64,000 nucleotides of DNA from Palsa-504 sp963767565 (GCA_963767565.1 CAVYEG010000006.1:1426001-1490000); one strand, 5' to 3'. Positions 1 to 8,530 are shown, numbered from the stretch's first letter. Notes: generated by a model not told the origin, from the letters alone. Numbers and translations: made by a program.

Positions 1-2191
1 GCACGCTCTCCCGGGCCAGGAAGCGGAACGCGTCCAGGCCGACCAGCGCCTCGATGCGGCGCACGCCCGAGCCGATGGACGCCTCACCCAGCACCTTGAC
101 CAGGCCGAGCTGGCCGGACCTGGCCACGTGCGTGCCGCCGCACAGCTCACGTGAGTAGTCACCGACCTCGACCACCCGGACCCGGTCGCCGTACTTCTCC
201 CCGAACAGGGCCAGCGCGCCCATCTCGCGGGCCTCTTCCTGGCTGGTGTAGAAGGCGCGCACGTCCAGGTCGTTGACCAGCACCGCGTTGACCTCGTCCT
301 CGCTGTCCCGCAGCACCGACAGCGGGACCGCGCCCTGGGCGGTGAAGTCGAACCGCAGCCGGCCGGGTGAGTTCTCCGAGCCGGCCTGGGCCGCCGACTC
401 CCCCAGCGCGCTGCGCAGGGCCCGGTGCACCAGGTGGGTAGCGGTATGCGACCGGGACAGGGCCCGGCGGCGCTCGATGTCGATCTCGGCGTGCGCGGGC
501 GCGCCCGTGGTGACCTCGCCCGAGGTGACCCGGCCGCGGTGCACGATGAGCCCGGTCAGCGGGGTCTGCACGTCGAAGACCTCGATCACGCCGCCGTCCA
601 GCGTGATCGTGCCCGCGTCGGCGAGCTGGCCGCCGCCCTCGGCGTAGAAGGGGGTACGGTCGAGAACCACGTCTAGTTCGGTGCCCGCGCCCGCGCTCGG
701 AACCGGGATGCCGTCAACCAGCAGGCCGAGGACCGTGGCCTCGCCGGAGACCTGGTCGTAGCCGGTGAAGGTGACCGAGCCGGACCGCTCGAGCACGTCG
801 GCGAAGACCGAGATGTCGACGTTGCCGGTCTTCTTCTCGGCCGCGTCGCGCCTGGCGCGCTCCTTCTGCTCGCTCATCAGGCGGCGGAAGCCTTCTTCGT
901 CCACCGCCAGGCCCTGCTCGGCGGCCATCTCCAGGGTCAGGTCAATCGGGAAGCCGTAGGTGTCGTGCAGCTGGAAGGCCTGCGGGCCGGAGATGGTGGC
1001 CAGGTTCTTGCGCCGGTTCTCCTCCACCGCGGCCTCGAAGATGGCCGTGCCGGTCCGCAGCGTGCTGCCGAACGCGGCCTCTTCGGCGTCGATGACCGTG
1101 TGGATGTTGGCCGCGTCACGGCGCAGTTCGGGATACAGCGGCGCCATGGCGTCGATGGCGACCGAGGTGAGGTCGTGCATGAAGCGCTCGCCGGTGGCCG
1201 ATCCTCCGCCGCCGCGCTGGCCGCCGGCCAGCAGCCGCAGGTTCCTGATGCTGCGCCGCACGATGCGCCGCAGCACGTAGCCGCGGCCTTCGTTGCCGGG
1301 CAGCACCCCGTCATCGATCAGCATGACCGCGCTGCGCACGTGGTCGGCGATCACCCGCAGGGCCACGTCGGCCTTCGGCTCCCGGCCGTAGCTCTGCTCG
1401 GTCATCTCGGCCGCCCGGTCCAGGATCTTCCAGGTGGTGTCGATCTCGTACAGGTTGTCGACGCCCTGCAGGATGGAGGCCATCCGCTCCAGGCCCATCC
1501 CGGTGTCGACGTTCTTAGACGGCAGCAGGCCCTCGATGTCGAAGTCGTCCTTGGCCCGGAACTTGCTGATGCTGTCCTGCATGAAGACCAGGTTCCAGAC
1601 CTCGAGGAACCGGTCCTCGTCGGCCTCGGGACCGCCGTCGCGGCCGTAATCGGGACCGCGGTCGTAGTAGATTTCCGAGCACGGGCCGCCGGGGCCCGGC
1701 ACGCCCATGCTCCAGTAGTTGTCAGCCAGGCCGCGCTCCTGGATCCGCTCCGCAGGCAGGCCGATCTGGTCCCGCCAGATGGCGGCCGCCTCGTCGTCGC
1801 CGTGCAGCACCGTGGCCCACAGCTTGCTTTCATCGAACCCGAAGCCGCCGTCGGCCTCGGACCTGGTCAGCAGTTCCCAGGCGAAGGTGATCGCGCCTTC
1901 CTTGAAGTAGTCGCCGAACGACCAGTTGCCCAGCATCTGGAAGAACGTGGCGTGCCGGGTGGTCTTGCCCACCTCTTCGATGTCCAGCGTCCGCACGCAC
2001 TTCTGCACGTCGGCCACCCGCCGGTACGGCGGGGTCTGCTGGCCGAGCAGGTAGGGCTTGAACGGCTGCATGCCGGCGATGACGAACAGCACCGTGGGGT
2101 CATCGGCGACCAGGGAGGCCGAAGGCACGATGGCGTGCCCTTGCTGCTTGAAATAGGCAAGGAAGCGGCGGGCGATCTCTGCCGACTCCAT
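1..2191 (-). CDS. alaS: Alanyl-tRNA synthetase (3' end outside window)
   Basis: Charges tRNA-Ala with alanine in the cytoplasm. The first 730 codons are present and the C-terminal end lies beyond base 1. The N-terminus (MESAEIARRFLAYFKQQGH) is the class II catalytic start of AlaRS. The editing-domain zinc-type motifs are visible: HTATHLVHRAL at about bases 430–465 and the C-x3-H element (CGGTHVARSG) at about 100–140. The family is usually 880–900 residues, so about 160 are missing. The ATG at 2191 shares its A with the stop of the upstream DUF6167 gene (TGATG), which points to translational coupling in a rarA–DUF948–DUF6167–alaS operon. Identification is secure. Confidence 0.97.
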   Translation of the reverse strand, partial: MESAEIARRFLAYFKQQGHAIVPSASLVADDPTVLFVIAGMQPFKPYLLGQQTPPYRRVADVQKCVRTLDIEEVGKTTRHATFFQMLGNWSFGDYFKEGAITFAWELLTRSEADGGFGFDESKLWATVLHGDDEAAAIWRDQIGLPAERIQERGLADNYWSMGVPGPGGPCSEIYYDRGPDYGRDGGPEADEDRFLEVWNLVFMQDSISKFRAKDDFDIEGLLPSKNVDTGMGLERMASILQGVDNLYEIDTTWKILDRAAEMTEQSYGREPKADVALRVIADHVRSAVMLIDDGVLPGNEGRGYVLRRIVRRSIRNLRLLAGGQRGGGGSATGERFMHDLTSVAIDAMAPLYPELRRDAANIHTVIDAEEAAFGSTLRTGTAIFEAAVEENRRKNLATISGPQAFQLHDTYGFPIDLTLEMAAEQGLAVDEEGFRRLMSEQKERARRDAAEKKTGNVDISVFADVLERSGSVTFTGYDQVSGEATVLGLLVDGIPVPSAGAGTELDVVLDRTPFYAEGGGQLADAGTITLDGGVIEVFDVQTPLTGLIVHRGRVTSGEVTTGAPAHAEIDIERRRALSRSHTATHLVHRALRSALGESAAQAGSENSPGRLRFDFTAQGAVPLSVLRDSEDEVNAVLVNDLDVRAFYTSQEEAREMGALALFGEKYGDRVRVVEVGDYSRELCGGTHVARSGQLGLVKVLGEASIGSGVRRIEALVGLDAFRFLARESV

Positions 2192-2607
2192 CAGCGGCCA
2201 TCCTTGGGTCGTAGGTCGTGGTTGGTCCTGAGCCGTTCGAGCTGCGGCGGCTCGTGGTCTCGTGCTCCGAGGGTAGTAGAGCCCGCGGGCTCGGAGTGCC
2301 GGGCCGTGTACAGCTCCATGCCCTCCCGCACGTCCCGCGCGAACCGGAAGGTCTCCGCGGCCAGGCCGACCGCTCCCCGGCCGGTCAGCCGTCCTCCTCG
2401 GGCCAGCGCGCTCCCGGAGATGAGCGCGGCCCGGGCCGCGGTGCCGGTCCCGGCCCGGCTGCTCCCGGTCTCGGTTCCGGTTCCGGTTCCGGTTCCGGTT
2501 GCGGGGTTAAGGCTGGCAGACAGCCGGCGGCCGACGGCCGAGACACGCCGGTATCCCATGATCCCGGCCACCGCCCCGGCGGTCAGCCAGAAGCCCCTGC
2601 GTATCAT
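2191..2607 (-). CDS. DUF6167-type small protein upstream of alaS
   Basis: 138 residues, function unknown. The N-terminus (MIRRGFWLTAGAVAGIMGYRR) has a short hydrophobic stretch that could insert in the membrane. A low-complexity Gly-Thr run (about residues 38–47) sits in the middle, and residues 75–100 look helical (RGAVGLAAETFRFARDVREG). Actinomycete genomes carry such a protein between the DUF948 gene and alaS, which is the main reason for the family name here. It overlaps the DUF948 gene by 4 bases at its start and alaS by 1 base at its end, so all three are probably co-translated. The GT-rich DNA at about 2460–2505 is a short repeat of ggttcc units. Confidence 0.8.
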   Translation of the reverse strand: MIRRGFWLTAGAVAGIMGYRRVSAVGRRLSASLNPATGTGTGTGTETGSSRAGTGTAARAALISGSALARGGRLTGRGAVGLAAETFRFARDVREGMELYTARHSEPAGSTTLGARDHEPPQLERLRTNHDLRPKDGR

Positions 2608-3071
2608 CGGGACGCCTCCCCCCGGGCGAGTTCGCTGCGTTCCATCACGCTGCCGGGCAGCGTGCGCCGCGAGCCGCGCCGCGCCCGGCTCAGGCCGACC
2701 GCCCGGCGCACCCCGTAGGCCACCGCGGCGGTCCGGCCCACCGGGCCGGCGGCGATCGCGCGGCCCATCCCGGCCAGCGCGTTCACCTGGCCGGCCAGGT
2801 CGGCCATCCCGTCGCCCAGCTGGTCCATGCTGGCCGTGACCGACTCGGCCCGGTCCAGCTGCTGACCGGCCCGGTCGACGGCGGCCTGGGCCCCGTCCAC
2901 CGCGGCCTGCGCCCGCTGCATCAGCACGTCACTGCGCTCGCGCACCTCGGCGACCAGGCGGCTCGACTCCGACAACAGCCGGCCCAGCCGGAACAGGACG
3001 AACACCCCGACGCAGACCAGCAGCGCCCAGAAGACGGCGGCGATCAGCGCGGCCAGTTCCGCCGCGTTCAC
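2604..3071 (-). CDS. DUF948 domain-containing membrane protein
   Basis: 155 residues. One transmembrane helix at about residues 7–28 (ALIAAVFWALLVCVGVFVLF) is followed by a long amphipathic helical region (about 35–100) with repeated AAVDGAQAAVDRAGQQL-like heptads, the usual look of DUF948 proteins, which resemble methyl-accepting-type coiled coils. The C-terminus is basic. The molecular function is not known. Its stop overlaps the DUF6167 start (ATGA), and the gene lies between rarA and alaS as in other actinomycetes. The start is ATG at 3071, immediately after a 17-bp tandem repeat that fills the gap to rarA. Confidence 0.85.
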   Translation of the reverse strand: MNAAELAALIAAVFWALLVCVGVFVLFRLGRLLSESSRLVAEVRERSDVLMQRAQAAVDGAQAAVDRAGQQLDRAESVTASMDQLGDGMADLAGQVNALAGMGRAIAAGPVGRTAAVAYGVRRAVGLSRARRGSRRTLPGSVMERSELARGEASR

Positions 3072-3101
3072 GAGCGTGCCCCGGTCACGGCCGTGCCGCC
3101 G

Positions 3102-3161
3102 TCATGGCTGTGCTGCCCTCATGGCTGTGCTGCCCTCATGGCTGTGCTGCCCTGATGGCTG
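3102..3161. repeat. 17-bp tandem repeat between rarA and DUF948 gene
   Basis: Three exact copies of tcatggctgtgctgccc (3102–3118, 3119–3135, 3136–3152) and a partial fourth copy (tgatggctg). It lies in the 102-base gap downstream of rarA. No coding or hairpin role is apparent; it is most simply a slippage-generated minisatellite. Confidence 0.85.
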
Positions 3162-3173
3162 GGCCCGTCCGCG

Positions 3174-4529
3174 TCATGGCTGCTCCCTGTTCGTCTTGCG
3201 GAGGATGGCCCGGATCCGCCCGGCGCGTTCGGCGACGCGGGCCTCCAGGCCATGCCCAGACGGCTCGTAGTAGGTGCGATCCGCCACCGAATCCGGGGCG
3301 TAGCGCTGCGCGACGATGCCGTCGTCGAAGTCGTGCGGGTAGAGGTAGCCCTCACCGTGGCCGACCTTGCCCGCCCCAGGATAGTGCGCGTCGCGCAGAT
3401 GCGCTGGCACAGCGCCCACCAGGCCCGCGCGGACGTCGGCATCGGCCGCGGTGATGGCCTTGATGACCGCGTTGGACTTGGGCGCCATCGAGATGTGGAT
3501 CACGGCCTGGGCCAGGTTGATCCGGGCTTCGGGCAGCCCGACGAACTCCACGGCCTGCGCAGCGGCGACCGCGGTCTGCAGCGCGGTGGGGTCGGCCATG
3601 CCGACGTCCTCGCTGGCGTGCACGATGAGCCGCCTGGCGATAAACCGCGGGTCCTCCCCCGCCTCGATCATCCGGGCCAGGTAGTGCAGCGCCGCGTCGA
3701 CGTCGCTGCCCCGCATGGACTTGATGAACGCGCTGATCACGTCGTAGTGCTGGTCCCCGTCGCGGTCATAGCGGACCGCGGCCCGGTCGACCGCGCGCTC
3801 GAGGGCCTCCACGTCGATCCGGCCGCCCTCGGGCAGCCCGAGGGCGGCCGCCTCGAGATAGGTGAGCGTGCGCCGGGCGTCCCCGCCCGCCAGCCGGATC
3901 AGGTGGTCGGCGGCCGCGTCGTCGAGCGTGACGGCGCCGGCCAGCCCGCGCGGATCGGTCAGCGCCCGGCTGATGACCTCGCGCACGTCGTCGTCGGACA
4001 GCGGCTGCAGGGTCAGCAGCAGCGAGCGGGACAGCAGCGGGGACACGACCGAGAAGAACGGGTTCTCCGTGGTCGCGCCGATGAACGAGACCCAGCGGTT
4101 CTCCACCGCCGGGAGCAGCGCGTCCTGCTGGGTCTTGGAGAACCGGTGCACCTCGTCGATGAACAGCACGGTCTGCTTGCCGCTCATGCCCAGCGTGCGG
4201 CGGGCCGCGTCGACCGCCGCCCGCACGTCCTTGACCCCAGCGCTGACCGCCGACAGCTCCACGAACCGGCGCTTGGTCACCTGGCTGACCACGTAGGCCA
4301 TCGTGGTCTTCCCGGTGCCAGGCGGGCCCCACAGCAGCAACGACATCGGCGCGTCGTTGTCGATCAGCTTGCGGAACGGCGTGCCCGCGCCGGTCAGGTG
4401 CCGCTGCCCGATGACCTCGTCCAAGCTGCGCGGCCGCATCCGGACGGCGAGCGGCGCGGCCGCCTGGGCGGCCGTCTGCTCCGCTTCATCGAACAGGCTC
4501 TCGGACTGGCCCGTCTCTGCTCCGGCCAT
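3174..4529 (-). CDS. rarA: Replication-associated recombination protein A (AAA+ ATPase)
   Basis: 451 residues, the normal length of the RarA/MgsA/WRNIP1 family. It is a clamp-loader-like AAA+ ATPase that acts at stalled replication forks. Visible motifs are the family N-terminus (PLAVRMRPRSLDEVIGQRHL), Walker A GPPGTGKTT, Walker B LFIDEVHRF, sensor 1 GATTENPFF and arginine finger region SPLLSRS. The C-terminal tetramerisation domain contains GSDVDAALHYLARMIEAGEDP and the family signature HYPGAGKVGHGEGYLYPHDF. It is the first gene of the alaS operon. The 106 bases upstream hold two perfect DnaA boxes (see separate entry). Confidence 0.97.
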   Translation of the reverse strand: MAGAETGQSESLFDEAEQTAAQAAAPLAVRMRPRSLDEVIGQRHLTGAGTPFRKLIDNDAPMSLLLWGPPGTGKTTMAYVVSQVTKRRFVELSAVSAGVKDVRAAVDAARRTLGMSGKQTVLFIDEVHRFSKTQQDALLPAVENRWVSFIGATTENPFFSVVSPLLSRSLLLTLQPLSDDDVREVISRALTDPRGLAGAVTLDDAAADHLIRLAGGDARRTLTYLEAAALGLPEGGRIDVEALERAVDRAAVRYDRDGDQHYDVISAFIKSMRGSDVDAALHYLARMIEAGEDPRFIARRLIVHASEDVGMADPTALQTAVAAAQAVEFVGLPEARINLAQAVIHISMAPKSNAVIKAITAADADVRAGLVGAVPAHLRDAHYPGAGKVGHGEGYLYPHDFDDGIVAQRYAPDSVADRTYYEPSGHGLEARVAERAGRIRAILRKTNREQP

Positions 4530-4584
4530 CCTCCGACCTTATCCCGGCCGGCGTTATACCACGTCCGCGTCAGCAGGGCCCAAG

Positions 4585-4624
4585 TTATCCACAGGATTAC
4601 ACTGCTGAGCTCGAGTTATCCACA
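4585..4624 (+). promoter_or_regulatory. Two DnaA-box-like TTATCCACA direct repeats upstream of rarA
   Basis: TTATCCACA occurs at 4585–4593 and 4616–4624 in the same orientation, each inside the 14-mer AGTTATCCACAGGA, with starts 31 bases apart. TTATCCACA is the classical DnaA box. The pair lies in the divergent gap between rarA (minus) and the AbiEi/DUF559-type gene (plus). There is no dnaA or dnaN nearby, so this is not the replication origin. Binding by DnaA is inferred, not shown. Confidence 0.55.
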
Positions 4625-4635
4625 GGACTCTTGGT

Positions 4636-5649
4636 GTGTGGCCGCGATGCATCGGAAACCAGCCAGCCTGGGCTTTCGTGTCAACGAAACTACCTCCGCC
4701 CTCGCGCGAACTACTGGCGGTCCAGGGCAATGCCATAGCCCGCCGACAGAGCGCGAGTTCCGGCATCGAACCGTGCGCGATGCGCAACAGGGTGGGCAGC
4801 GGCAGATGGCAGCGACTCCAGCGAGGCGTTTATGCTGCCTACTCCGGCGAGCCCGCCCGGGAAACGGTGCTCTGGGCCGCCCTGCTTCGGGCTGGGCCTG
4901 ATGCCGTATTGAGTCACTTGACGGCGGCCGAGCGCCACGGCCTGATCGACGAGCCTAGCTCGCTCATCACCATCAGCGTCCCGGCCTCGAAGCGGCCGGC
5001 ACGGGCGGTGATCCCGGGTCTCGTCATCCACCGGTCCGACGCCATCCTCCGGACCAGGCACCCCGCCATGCTCCCGCCCTGCACTCGGGTGGAGGATACG
5101 GTGCTCGACCTCATCGAGGCTGCGCGGACTTTCGACGACGCGTACGCGTGGATCTGCCGGGCGATCGGGCGCAGGCGCACCACCGCAGACCGGATCCGCC
5201 TGGCTATGGCTGCGCGCAAGAAGATGCGCTGGCGCCGTGAGATCGCGATGGCGCTCGGCGATGTCGAAGGCGGCGCGTTGTCGGTGCTGGAATACCGGTA
5301 CGTGCACCGGGTCGAGCGCCCGCACGGGCTCCCCGTTGCCCGCCGCCAGGCGCGAATCAGGCACGGCACGGGTAACCGGTATCTCGACAACCTCTACGAG
5401 GAGTACGGGGTGTGCGCGGAACTCGACGGGACTCCTGCACATCCTGCCGACGAGCAGTGGCGCGACAAGCGCCGTGACAACGTCAACGCGGTCAACGGCA
5501 TCGTCACGCTCAGATTCGGGTTCCTCGACCTGGGCGATCGCCGGTGCGAGACGGCAGCGGCCGTGGCCACGTTGCTGCGCCGGCGCGGCTGGACGGGAAC
5601 CGCTCGCGCTTGCCCCAGCGCAACCTGCGCCGCCAGGGCGATTTCATGA
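4636..5649 (+). CDS. AbiEi-type N-terminal domain / DUF559-like nuclease-fold protein
   Basis: 337 residues. After an atypical first 30 residues, the protein has the winged-helix AbiEi-like domain found at the N-terminus of many actinobacterial orphan proteins (LLAVQGNAIARRQSASSGI, then GSGRWQRLQRGVYAAY). The C-terminal third resembles the DUF559/Vsr-like nuclease fold (NRYLDNLYEEYGVCAELDG, a possible acidic catalytic site, and QWRDKRRDNVNAVNGIVTLRF). No partner toxin AbiEii is adjacent, so a complete toxin–antitoxin module is not supported. The GTG at 4636 is the longest start; the domain begins near 4690, so a later start is possible. The last codons lie inside the left arm of a 21-bp hairpin. 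Confidence 0.75.
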   Translation: MWPRCIGNQPAWAFVSTKLPPPSRELLAVQGNAIARRQSASSGIEPCAMRNRVGSGRWQRLQRGVYAAYSGEPARETVLWAALLRAGPDAVLSHLTAAERHGLIDEPSSLITISVPASKRPARAVIPGLVIHRSDAILRTRHPAMLPPCTRVEDTVLDLIEAARTFDDAYAWICRAIGRRRTTADRIRLAMAARKKMRWRREIAMALGDVEGGALSVLEYRYVHRVERPHGLPVARRQARIRHGTGNRYLDNLYEEYGVCAELDGTPAHPADEQWRDKRRDNVNAVNGIVTLRFGFLDLGDRRCETAAAVATLLRRRGWTGTARACPSATCAARAIS

Positions 5650-5700
5650 TCGCGGGCAGTTCGGACCAAATAGCGACCAGAACTGCCCGCGATCATGAAA
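5642..5700. repeat. Perfect 21-bp inverted repeat with 17-nt loop
   Basis: Arms at 5642–5662 and 5680–5700 are perfectly complementary; the left arm begins tttcatgatcgcgggcag. The loop is 17 bases. There is no T-run after the stem in either direction, so it is not a classical intrinsic terminator, although it sits between the convergent DUF559-like gene and aspS. The length and perfection suggest a dispersed palindromic (REP-like) element. A degenerate 7-bp repeat (ggggcac, four copies, about 5704–5729) follows it. Confidence 0.75.
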
Positions 5701-5734
5701 CTGGGGGCACGGGGCACGGGGCACGGGGCGCGTG

Positions 5735-7516
5735 CTAGGGGGTGGCGGGCGAGCTCGGGGGGGTGGGGGCTGGGGCGGGCTGGGCGTCGATGCCGGCTTC
5801 GCGGCGCTGGGCGGGGGTGATGGGGGTGGGCGCGCCGGTCAGGGGGTCGAGGCCGGAGGCGGCCTTGGGGAACGCGATCACGTCGCGGATCGTCTCGGCG
5901 CCGGCCAGCAGCATGCACACGCGGTCCCAGCCGAACGCGATGCCGCCGTGGGGCGGCGGACCGTACTTGAACGCGTCGAGCAGGAACCCGAACTGCGACT
6001 GCGCCTCGGCGGGCGACAGGCCGATCACGTCGAACACGGCCTGCTGCATCGAGGAGGAATGGATACGGATCGACCCGCCGCCGATCTCGTACCCGTTGCA
6101 CACGATGTCGTAGGCGTCGGCCAGCGCGCCACCCGGCTCGGCGACGAACTTATCCGCCCATTCGGGCAGCGGCGCGGTGAACGGGTGGTGCACCGAGGTC
6201 CAGCCGCCGGCTGCGTCCTGCTCGAACATCGGCGGGTCCACCACCCATAGGAACGACCAGGCCGAGGAGTCGATCAGGCCGCATCGGCGGCCGATCTCCA
6301 GCCGGGCCGCGCCCAGCAGCTCGCGGGAGGCGTGGGCCGGGCCGGCCGCGAAGAATACGCAGTCCCCCGGCGCGGCGCCGGTCGCGGCGGCCAGCCCGGA
6401 GCGCTCGGCCTCGGACAGGTTCCTGGCCACCGGGCCGCCGATCTCGCCGGCCGGGCCGATCTGCACGTAGGCCAGGCCGCGGGCGCCCCGCGACCGCGCC
6501 CACTCCTGCCAGCCGTCAAAGTCCCGCCGGGACTGGGACGCCCCGCCCGGCATGACCACGGCTCCGACGTACGGCGCCTGGAACACGCGGAACTCCGTAG
6601 CCGCGAAGTACTCGGTCAGGTCGGTCAGCTCACAGGAGAAGCGCAGGTCCGGCTTGTCCGAGCCGAACCGCGCCATGGCCTCGGCGTACGTCATCCGCGG
6701 CAGCGGCCTGGGGACCAGGTACCCGACCAGCTCGGACCACAGCCGGGCCACCACGTCCTCGGCCACCCGGATGACGTCCTCGCGGGTGACGAACGACATC
6801 TCCACGTCGATCTGGGTGAACTCCGGCTGCCGGTCCTTGCGGAAGTCCTCGTCCCTGAAGCACCGGGCCAGCTGGTAGTAGCGCTCCAAGCCGCCCACCA
6901 TGAGCAGCTGCTTGAACAGCTGCGGCGACTGCGGCAGCGCGTACCAGTTGCCCGGCCGCAGCCGCACCGGGACCAGGAAGTCGCGTGCGCCCTCGGGTGT
7001 GGACCGGGTCAGGTACGGGGTCTCCACGTTCACGAACCGGTGCCCGCGCATCACGTCGGACAGCAGGTAGGCGGCTTGCGACCGGATCCGCAGGGCCCGC
7101 GCGGTGTCCTCGCGCCTGATGTCCAGGTAGCGGTACTTGAGCCGGATGTCCTCGCTGATCTCGGCCGACCCCTCGACGGGGAACGGCAGTGGCTCGGCCT
7201 CGCTGAGCACCTCGACGTCTTCCGCGATCACCTCGACCTGGCCGGTGGGCAGCTCCGGGTTCTCGTTCCCGGCCGGCCTGGTCCGGACCTCCCCCGTCAC
7301 CAGCACGCAGAACTCCGCCCGAAGGTCGTGGGCGCCGCCATCCTGGGACGGGGCCTCCTCGCCGCGCCACACGACCTGGACGACGCCACTGGCGTCCCGC
7401 AGGTCGATGAAGACCACACCGCCGTGGTCCCGGCGCCGGGCGACCCAGCCGGCCAGCACCACGTGCTCTCCCGCGTGCGACGCCCGCAGCGTCCCCGCCT
7501 CATGCGTGCGGATCAT
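5735..7516 (-). CDS. aspS: Aspartyl-tRNA synthetase
   Basis: 593 residues, the full length of bacterial-type AspRS. The N-terminal OB-fold anticodon-binding domain (GWVARRRDHGGVVFIDLRD) is followed by the class II core with motif 2 (CFRDEDFRKDRQPEFTQID) and motif 3 (GGIAFGWDRVCMLL), and by the GAD insertion domain in between. Such enzymes can be discriminating or can charge both tRNA-Asp and tRNA-Asn; no gatCAB genes are in this window, so specificity is undecided. The C-terminal tail (about 20 residues) is Pro/Ala-rich. The start is ATG at 7516. Confidence 0.97.
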   Translation of the reverse strand: MIRTHEAGTLRASHAGEHVVLAGWVARRRDHGGVVFIDLRDASGVVQVVWRGEEAPSQDGGAHDLRAEFCVLVTGEVRTRPAGNENPELPTGQVEVIAEDVEVLSEAEPLPFPVEGSAEISEDIRLKYRYLDIRREDTARALRIRSQAAYLLSDVMRGHRFVNVETPYLTRSTPEGARDFLVPVRLRPGNWYALPQSPQLFKQLLMVGGLERYYQLARCFRDEDFRKDRQPEFTQIDVEMSFVTREDVIRVAEDVVARLWSELVGYLVPRPLPRMTYAEAMARFGSDKPDLRFSCELTDLTEYFAATEFRVFQAPYVGAVVMPGGASQSRRDFDGWQEWARSRGARGLAYVQIGPAGEIGGPVARNLSEAERSGLAAATGAAPGDCVFFAAGPAHASRELLGAARLEIGRRCGLIDSSAWSFLWVVDPPMFEQDAAGGWTSVHHPFTAPLPEWADKFVAEPGGALADAYDIVCNGYEIGGGSIRIHSSSMQQAVFDVIGLSPAEAQSQFGFLLDAFKYGPPPHGGIAFGWDRVCMLLAGAETIRDVIAFPKAASGLDPLTGAPTPITPAQRREAGIDAQPAPAPTPPSSPATP

Positions 7517-7635
7517 CGAGCTCTGCCCCTTTCACCGGCCGCACCGCCGCCGGTGCCGCTCATTTCCATAGTCAAAGTTCTTTTTATCCGAACGGGCCGG
7601 GCTGCTCGCCCCGGTCACCTGTCCGCAATCCGGGG

Positions 7636-8409
7636 TCATAGCCCCCGGTGCGGTCCGTCGTCCGGCAGCGCACCCGGCTCGCCGGCGCCAGGGCGTTCCA
7701 GGCCCGCCAGGAACGGATTGGTGCGCCGTTCCCGGCCGATGGTCGTCTGCGGGCCGTGCCCGGACAGCACGACGGTCTCGTCGGGCAGGGTCAGGCAGAC
7801 CCGGGCCAGGCTGCGCAGGATCGTGTCATAGTCGCCGCCGGGCAGGTCCGTCCGGCCGATCGACCCGGCGAACAGCAGATCGCCGGAGAACAATACGTCG
7901 TCCGGCTCGTCTGTTTTGCTTTTGCCTTGTGCCGTAATGGGCTCATCGGCCCCGGAAGGACCGAGCGGCAGCCGGAATGCCACCGAGCCTTCGGTATGGC
8001 CGGGTGCGTGATTCACGGTGATCTCGAGACCCACCAGGTTCAGCACCATGCCGTCGGTCAGTTCTTTCACGTCATCCGGCTCGGTGAATTTCATCCCGCC
8101 GAACAGCTCCTGCCCGGTCCCGAGCGAGAACCCCTTTGTTGGGTCGCTGAGCAATGCCCGGTCGGCCGGATGAATATAGGCGGGGATGCCCTTTGCCCCG
8201 CAGACCGGGGCGACCGACCATACGTGGTCGATGTGCCCGTGCGTGAGCAGGACCGCGGCGGGGCTGAGCCGGTGGGCGGCCAGGATTTCCTCGATCCCCG
8301 GTTCGGCGTCCTGGCCGGGGTCGACGATCACGCACTGCTCGCCCGGTGCGGTCGCAATGACATAACAGTTGGCGGCAAACGCGCCTGCTGGGAACCCGGC
8401 GACGAGCAC
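7636..8409 (-). CDS. MBL-fold metallo-hydrolase (glyoxalase II-like)
   Basis: 257 residues of the glyoxalase II-like metallo-beta-lactamase family. Metal ligands are visible: THGHIDH (about residues 57–63), the His in HAPGHTEGS (about 134–142), Asp in FSGDLLF, and the last His in LSGHGPQTT. Length and motifs suit small actinobacterial MBL hydrolases that act on thioesters; the substrate is unknown. Relative to shorter homologues, a Ser/Lys/Asp-rich insertion lies between the HTEGS and SGD motifs (about 157–170). The gene diverges from the cyclophilin gene across 262 bases that contain a 20-bp palindrome, and its position next to aspS is conserved in actinomycetes. Confidence 0.9.
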   Translation of the reverse strand: MLVAGFPAGAFAANCYVIATAPGEQCVIVDPGQDAEPGIEEILAAHRLSPAAVLLTHGHIDHVWSVAPVCGAKGIPAYIHPADRALLSDPTKGFSLGTGQELFGGMKFTEPDDVKELTDGMVLNLVGLEITVNHAPGHTEGSVAFRLPLGPSGADEPITAQGKSKTDEPDDVLFSGDLLFAGSIGRTDLPGGDYDTILRSLARVCLTLPDETVVLSGHGPQTTIGRERRTNPFLAGLERPGAGEPGALPDDGPHRGL

Positions 8410-8510
8410 AACCGTCCTTTCTCACGGTACGGTGTCTCAGGCTACCGAGGGGGACCGCATGGCGGCGAACCGATAACGAAAGGTACCAGTCCCGGCATAC
8501 GGAAGGTACG

Positions 8511-8530
8511 ATTCGCGAACGATCGCGAAT
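8511..8530. promoter_or_regulatory. 20-bp palindrome in divergent MBL/cyclophilin promoter region
   Basis: ATTCGCGA at 8511–8518 and TCGCGAAT at 8523–8530 form perfect 8-bp arms around ACGA. Two related sequences (gaaaggtacc and ggaaggtacg) lie just to the left at about 8478–8510. The location between divergent genes and the symmetry suggest a transcription factor site. The cognate regulator is not identifiable from the sequence. Confidence 0.5.

Noticed and set aside
965..2839. Long plus-strand open frames over alaS, rarA, aspS, pimA, thrS and tex
   Set aside because: They are antisense to strongly conserved genes, with no ribosome sites and low-complexity His/Arg/Gly-rich translations.
4585..4624. 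Chromosomal replication origin
   Set aside because: Only two DnaA boxes, no AT-rich unwinding element, and no dnaA/dnaN/gyrB genes nearby.
4636..5649. Complete AbiE-type toxin–antitoxin module
   Set aside because: No AbiEii nucleotidyltransferase gene is adjacent; the C-terminus is nuclease-fold-like, so the protein is an orphan.
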